From contig JAZQFV010000113.1 of NCBI GenBank assembly GCA_045539715.1, positions 62,001-126,000 on the forward strand: a stretch of 64,000 bases of DNA. Reading direction: 5' to 3'. A program made the translations under genes and the position numbers. Below, piece after piece: positions 59,880 to 64,000 of the stretch. The notes below the pieces were generated by a model. The model searched no databases, had not been told where the DNA came from, and saw nothing but the letters and a program-made list of their open reading frames with translations. Position 1 is the first letter of the stretch; each line of letters starts with the position of its first letter. This DNA is from Ruminococcus sp045539715 (GTDB lineage: Bacteria; Bacillota; Clostridia; Oscillospirales; Ruminococcaceae).

Positions 59880-61028
59880 TCACTCACTTTCGCTGAAAAG
59901 TTTCAGATAGCTGTTTTCGTTTTCGATAACTCCAAAGGCACGGGAACGCATCATAACCTTTTTCGCCCAGTTTGTATGGGGCTTGATTTCGTTCATTTTA
60001 TTGGCACTCTGTCCCTTATGAACTCCGCCGTCAGTACTTTCGAGAATTTGTTTTGCGTCCTCGTACTCCTCACGAGTTACAGCCTGCAAGCCGTTTACAA
60101 ATTTGATATGTGTGGGGTGAATTACTGTTCTGCCCACAAATCCGTTTGCCTTGTCGAGAATAACTTCACGCATAAGACCGTCAATTTCGTGATTTACCAA
60201 GGGTTTACGCTTCATAAGATAATCGTCAAGGGTATGTTTAGGCAGTTCCTCAAACATCATTCGCTTGCTTGCACGGAAATATTCCCAAACAGGGCCTGAT
60301 ACTACAAATTCATTATTTCTTGTGAATACGTTGAGAATATCCGACAGACATTCACGAACTGTCATAATATCGTAAATTGAATAATCAACACCACGGCGAA
60401 CTCCGAAACAGGAAGAAAAATCAGTTCCGCCTACACGCACCTGCAAAACATAGTCGTAATATTTATTGAGAATTGCACGGATACTTGAAAGTTCCTGCAT
60501 ACGGCTTTCCTTGAATGCAACTCTGGGGTCCTCGATAATGGGCATACCGTAGAGGATTTCCCCTAAATCAGCACATAAAGTTTTCAGATATGCAAAATAT
60601 GCCTCGCCGTTTTCGGAGTTGAATTTTGGGAAATTTATACCTGTAAGGGATTTCGCCATATGCGGGGTAAGCCTTTTTGCAAATCCCTCAAACTGCTCCT
60701 GATTTCGCACACGGCAGAAAATCAGCGGCACATTATCACGGTCAAGTTCGCCCTTTTCCACCGCTGTGCTAATTGCGTCAAGGGTGCGGAGAACATTTTC
60801 CTCAGCCGCAGGTACATCACTTTCCGCACAGGCGTCCTCAAAGCAGAATACCATTGTGGTAAGTCCCGGCATTGCACAACTAAGAATTTTCGGCAGGAAA
60901 TCTTTAGTTCCCGGCATATACATAGTTGCTCCTGCACAATACTGTAAAAATTCCTTATCGGAATATTTATCAAAGCTTTCGGGGCTTTTTACAAATTCAA
61001 AAGAGGGGTTATATCTGTGGTGTTTCAT
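59880..61028 (-). CDS. CitE-like (HpcH/HpaI) C-C lyase
   Basis: A 382-residue TIM-barrel lyase related to citrate-lyase beta and malyl-/citramalyl-CoA lyases. Metal- and substrate-binding segments appear in order: YMPGTK, FCFEDACAESD (Glu/Asp), LIFCRVRNQEQF, LTGINFPKF, YGMPIIEDPRVAF (metal Glu) and VGGTDFSSCFGVRR, then NGFVGRTVIHPTHIKFVNG. It is longer than CitE (about 290) and resembles the CitE-like lyases I know from tellurite-resistance gene neighbourhoods, but no ter gene is nearby. It would join or cleave a 2-oxo acid and a C2/C3 unit. ATG overlaps the previous stop (ATGA). Confidence 0.85.
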   Translation of the reverse strand: MKHHRYNPSFEFVKSPESFDKYSDKEFLQYCAGATMYMPGTKDFLPKILSCAMPGLTTMVFCFEDACAESDVPAAEENVLRTLDAISTAVEKGELDRDNVPLIFCRVRNQEQFEGFAKRLTPHMAKSLTGINFPKFNSENGEAYFAYLKTLCADLGEILYGMPIIEDPRVAFKESRMQELSSIRAILNKYYDYVLQVRVGGTDFSSCFGVRRGVDYSIYDIMTVRECLSDILNVFTRNNEFVVSGPVWEYFRASKRMMFEELPKHTLDDYLMKRKPLVNHEIDGLMREVILDKANGFVGRTVIHPTHIKFVNGLQAVTREEYEDAKQILESTDGGVHKGQSANKMNEIKPHTNWAKKVMMRSRAFGVIENENSYLKLFSESE

Positions 61029-61930
61029 TCGCCTATACTGCCTTTCTCTGAAATAATTGCTTCGGGGTAATACTCCTTGATTACACGCATAACGAGAGCA
61101 ATCTGCTTTGCACGTTTCTTTGCGTCCTCATTGGTGGTATCCCAGCTGTGAGTTTTTGCCACAGCACCGCCTGTTTTAAGGTAAATAGGTGCGGCAACTC
61201 TTATCATTTCGGGTACTTCATAGTGACGGATAAAGCCGCCTGTTGACTTGGGATTTTCCGTGTGAATATCAATCGGAATATCAATTGCCTGACGCATAGC
61301 TGCAAGCATCTGTAACTGAATATCACGGACGGGATTAATTGAGTTTGCACCAATGCTTTCAAGGAGCTTTGCGGCACAAGGGTTGCCGTGACCTGTGTGA
61401 GCAGACATCTTGAAACGGCAGTCAGCAGGGATTTCCCCAGCCTCACGGAATTTATTCAACGCATACAGACAGCCCTCGTCGTATACAAGAAATGAGCGTA
61501 CACCAAGTCTTACGGCACGTTTCACCTCTTCAATTGCACGGATAACCTGCTCCTGTCCACGAAGTCTGTAACCCATACGCACACCCTCGGGAGTATTCAC
61601 AGAGGCAGAAGTATCAGTTGTGGCACGTGGTCCAATGGCAAGAATTAATTCCACCTGCCACTTTTTTGCATATTCCACCATTTGCTCAATTTCCTCGTCA
61701 AGGAGAGTCCATATGCCCTTTGTCTGAGTTACACGGTGAATACTGATGCCGTATTTATCAAGTTCTTCAAGAAGTGTTTTCATAGTTGAAGGGCCCTGAA
61801 TTCCCGGTACTTCAAGGCGGAACTGCGCTCCGTCCGAAAAGCGTTTTTCAGATGTGGGAAGATCATATGCGTCACCCTTTGGCAGACCGATTTTCTCTAA
61901 AAATTCTCTTGTTTTTTCCATACTGTTCAT
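61025..61930 (-). CDS. Unrecognised TIM-barrel-like protein
   Basis: A 301-residue cytosolic protein. No family was assigned with certainty; the pattern of short beta strands and helices (VELILAIGP, VRSFLVYDEGC, CRFKMSAHTGHGNP, GANSINPVRD, IPIDIHTENPKSTGGF, APIYLKTGGA) suggests a TIM barrel with conserved His, Glu and Asp residues on the strand ends. Similar proteins may be labelled peptidase U32-like, but the U32 signature is absent. ATG 61930 has AAAGGAAAG 8 nt upstream; the longer frame to 61960 overlaps the ThDP gene. Between a ThDP enzyme and a CitE-like lyase, it likely acts in the same pathway. Confidence 0.6.
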   Translation of the reverse strand: MNSMEKTREFLEKIGLPKGDAYDLPTSEKRFSDGAQFRLEVPGIQGPSTMKTLLEELDKYGISIHRVTQTKGIWTLLDEEIEQMVEYAKKWQVELILAIGPRATTDTSASVNTPEGVRMGYRLRGQEQVIRAIEEVKRAVRLGVRSFLVYDEGCLYALNKFREAGEIPADCRFKMSAHTGHGNPCAAKLLESIGANSINPVRDIQLQMLAAMRQAIDIPIDIHTENPKSTGGFIRHYEVPEMIRVAAPIYLKTGGAVAKTHSWDTTNEDAKKRAKQIALVMRVIKEYYPEAIISEKGSIGE

Positions 61931-61946
61931 ATCAATCACTTTCCTT

Positions 61947-63074
61947 TCAAGCCAATTCATTCATTAATTCTGAAATAAGTCCCTCGTGGGATATATCAAG
62001 GGGCGGCAGTTTGCCACGAAGTCCCTTGTGTATGCGGATTTCAAGAAATGCTGCCTTTTTCTCTGCAAGGAGTTTTTCCACAGCCTTTTCAATATCCTCT
62101 CTTGTCACGGCATAGCCGTCAACTGTGGCATATCCGCAAGCCTTTGCAATTGCCGTAAAATCCACCATATAGCCTGCGGATTTCTGACCGCCTACGGATT
62201 CATGAGCACCGTTGTTGAGGACTACGTGTATGAAATTTGGAACATTAGTCTTGCTGACCATTGTCATTGCTCCCATGTGCATCATACAAGAGCAGTCGCC
62301 GTCAAGGGTTACAACGTATCTTTCGGGATTTTCAAGGGCAATTCCCAATGCAACGGAAGATGCGTGACCCATTGAGCCTACATTGAGGAAATCACAGCTG
62401 TGGCTCTCGTTTCTCCTTTCACGGAGGAAATAGATTTCTCTCGTTGCTCTGCCTGTTGTAGCGGAATAAATGGTATTTTTCGGCAGAAGGTCAAGGAGAA
62501 TTTCAATTGCCTCCTCACGGCTGAGGGGGTATGATGTATCGGGGATATTCGCCTTTTTCTCCCCTGCAAGCACTCCCTTTGGAGCAATTACAGCTACAGG
62601 ACAACGGTTTTCCATTGCCATTTCACAGGCATTTTTCACAAGTTCCTCTGCGGCTTTTTCATCATCTGACAAAATCATAACGGGGATATTCATAATTTCG
62701 GGGAGCTTTTCTGTAATTTCTCCCTGCAACTGGTGCTGTGCCCAATCTCCTGTATTTGGCTGACCTCTCCAGCCAATAAGCCATATCATGGGAACGGAAT
62801 ACACATTTTTATCTGCAAGAGATGCAAGGGGATTTACGGCATTTCCCATACCCGAATTCTGCATATACACAAGGGGAAGTCTGCCTGTTGAAAAGTAATG
62901 ACCTGCGGCAATTCCCACCGCATTTCCCTCATTGGCGGCTATAATATGCTCCTTTTCACCTGCATTATCCACAAGATAATTGCAGAATCCGTTGAGATAG
63001 GAATCGGGAACGCCTGTGAAGAAATCAACTCCGCTGTTTTTCAGCGTATTATAAAATTTTTCCTGATTAAGCAA
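61947..63074 (-). CDS. ThDP-dependent decarboxylase, phosphonopyruvate-decarboxylase-like
   Basis: A 375-residue ThDP enzyme with PYR domain (1-170: GVDFFTGVPDSYLNGF, the catalytic Glu in ANEGNAVGIAAGHY) and PP domain (about 185-375: GSMGHASSVALGIALEN, cofactor motif GDCSCMMHMGAMTMVSKTN, then FIHVVLNNGAHESVGGQ). The layout and the NN-AHES-GGQ stretch fit phosphonopyruvate decarboxylase and, less closely, sulfopyruvate decarboxylase. No PEP mutase is visible, so the substrate may be another 2-oxo acid. Start is TTG 63074 with AAGGAG upstream. Product expected: an aldehyde, which the neighbouring reductase could reduce. Confidence 0.85.
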   Translation of the reverse strand: MLNQEKFYNTLKNSGVDFFTGVPDSYLNGFCNYLVDNAGEKEHIIAANEGNAVGIAAGHYFSTGRLPLVYMQNSGMGNAVNPLASLADKNVYSVPMIWLIGWRGQPNTGDWAQHQLQGEITEKLPEIMNIPVMILSDDEKAAEELVKNACEMAMENRCPVAVIAPKGVLAGEKKANIPDTSYPLSREEAIEILLDLLPKNTIYSATTGRATREIYFLRERRNESHSCDFLNVGSMGHASSVALGIALENPERYVVTLDGDCSCMMHMGAMTMVSKTNVPNFIHVVLNNGAHESVGGQKSAGYMVDFTAIAKACGYATVDGYAVTREDIEKAVEKLLAEKKAAFLEIRIHKGLRGKLPPLDISHEGLISELMNELA

Positions 63075-63085
63075 AATATCACTCC

Positions 63086-64000
63086 TTAGTTATTGGCATT
63101 GGCATCATAGAAACGGAAATACTGCGGTGCATCGGCTTTTGTGGTTTCCCATGCTTTTTCAAAGGCTGAAATGAGTTCATCGGGCAGTTCACCGCTGTTT
63201 ACAGCGGCTATATTCTGCTCCACCTGTGAAAGCTTTGACGCACCGATAATTATTGCGTCACCACGCTCAGTATTGAGCATTGAATGGTACATCATCCAGC
63301 GGTAAGTCGCTTCAATTATGGATATACCGTAATTTTCGCAGATTTTTTTCAGTTCCCCAACAGCGTCAAAATAGGACTTTTTCCAGTAACGGTTTTTGTA
63401 GTTGGGGCGATTTGTAAATCTGCCCTCCGAGGGTACATCATCGAGGGAATTATACTTATTTGTGAGAATTCCGCCTGCAAGGGGATTATAGGCATAAAAG
63501 CGAAGTCCGAATCTGTCAAGCACCATTGAAAGCTCCGTTTCGGCACGGCGGCTCAGGGGATTGTACAGCCCCTCATACACAACAGGGAGCATCCAGCCAT
63601 TCTGCTTACATTTATAGTAGACATCAACCACAAGCCATGCAGGGAAATTGCTGAGTCCGAGATTTTTAAAACGCCCCTCGCTGTGAAGCTTTGCACAGGC
63701 TTCAAGTGCCGATTCTACGGGCGTATCCTTATCGGGAAAGTGAAGATAAAGCGTATCAACGCTGTCCATCTGCAATCTGCCGAGGGATTCCATAAACTGC
63801 ATATTTACGGAATCGCCGTCAAGTCTGCCTGTAATTCGGGGATTTACCTTTGTGGCAATTCTGAAATTTTCAGCGGAATTTTTTAATGCCTCGCCGATTA
63901 AAATTTCACTCTGCCCCTTATTGTAGACATAAGCCGTGTCAAGCTCTTTGTAGCCGAATTCCCCGAATTTTCCAATCATTTCAGCTGCATCATTTCCGAA
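63086..64000 (-). CDS. Aldo/keto reductase (partial, start off window)
   Basis: NAD(P)H-dependent reductase of the AKR7-like group, continuing past the right edge: the frame is open to base 64000. Catalytic residues are seen: Asp and Tyr in ELDTAYVYNKGQSE, Lys in IATKVNPR, His in DTLYLHFPDKDTP. The rest is regular (SNFPAWLV, YNPLSRRAE, NPLAGGIL, EATYRWMMYHSML). AKR7 enzymes reduce aldehydes such as succinic semialdehyde, which suits an aldehyde product of the next enzyme. Twelve nt from the ThDP gene, so the same operon. Confidence 0.9.
   Translation of the reverse strand, partial: FGNDAAEMIGKFGEFGYKELDTAYVYNKGQSEILIGEALKNSAENFRIATKVNPRITGRLDGDSVNMQFMESLGRLQMDSVDTLYLHFPDKDTPVESALEACAKLHSEGRFKNLGLSNFPAWLVVDVYYKCKQNGWMLPVVYEGLYNPLSRRAETELSMVLDRFGLRFYAYNPLAGGILTNKYNSLDDVPSEGRFTNRPNYKNRYWKKSYFDAVGELKKICENYGISIIEATYRWMMYHSMLNTERGDAIIIGASKLSQVEQNIAAVNSGELPDELISAFEKAWETTKADAPQYFRFYDANANN

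Noticed and set aside
61947..63074. Assignment as phosphonate biosynthesis gene ppd
   Set aside because: Similarity is good, but no PEP mutase or phosphonate tailoring gene is in view, so the substrate is left open.

Overview
The window comes from an anaerobic, dockerin-bearing Firmicute, most likely Ruminococcus or a close relative in the Oscillospiraceae. The support is a trimeric HydABC-type [FeFe] hydrogenase, two secreted proteins with type I dockerins (one with a Thr-rich linker), the clostridial spore-coat pair SpoIVA/SipL, and Firmicute-style strong Shine-Dalgarno sites and TTGACA/TATAAT promoters. No rRNA, tRNA or CRISPR array was recognised. The species call is inference.

Layout. 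1-3434 (minus): hydC-hydB-hydA, with hydA running off the left edge and a Rex-like site in the leader. 4069-5774 (plus): a DUF4250 gene and a dockerin/InlB-repeat secreted protein. 5777-14591: a probable mobilizable element of about 8.8 kb. It carries an arsenic/thiol-redox operon (arsR, ArsP-type permease, thioredoxin, CcdA, second thioredoxin-like protein, arsC), a promoter-RNA-terminator unit, an unusual run of about twelve consecutive hairpins, an oriT-like hairpin, DUF3847, a MobA/MobL relaxase, TnpW and a TnpX-like large serine recombinase. A related inverted repeat lies at each end, against the stop codons of the flanking genes. 14587-17142 (minus): znuABC behind a Fur-family box. 17533-18738: a membrane protein made of MscS-type TM-helix repeats. 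19058-21539 and 21759-24209: two regulator plus ABC-2 exporter operons (GntR/YtrA type and LytTR-DUF3021 type). 24359-27387: spoIVA and sipL.

27567-30767: a segment bounded by a perfect 22-bp inverted repeat, holding an HD hydrolase, a GH13-DUF1653 fusion and two small membrane proteins. Then follow an ECF sigma/DUF4179 pair, folD, lgt with an unusual Asp-rich tail, two M16 peptidase-like genes, a GIY-YIG protein, tex and a lipase-like hydrolase. 41202-43890: an MBOAT acyltransferase and an SGNH protein behind a structured leader. 43951-52447 is mostly housekeeping (phosphoesterase, mntP, two GNATs, yebC, mrnC, obgE, rpmA-prp-rplU, prmA) plus one unrecognised 410-residue protein. 52465-58313: a dockerin C39-like protease and a moxR-DUF58-transglutaminase operon.

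58513-64000 (minus): a tightly coupled operon of aldo/keto reductase, phosphonopyruvate-decarboxylase-like ThDP enzyme, unrecognised TIM-barrel-like protein, CitE-like lyase, and class I fumarase/tartrate-dehydratase-type beta and alpha subunits. This combination fits no pathway I know and is the best candidate here for an undescribed system. Intergenic spaces across the window carry a recurring modular family of short repeats and terminator-like hairpins.
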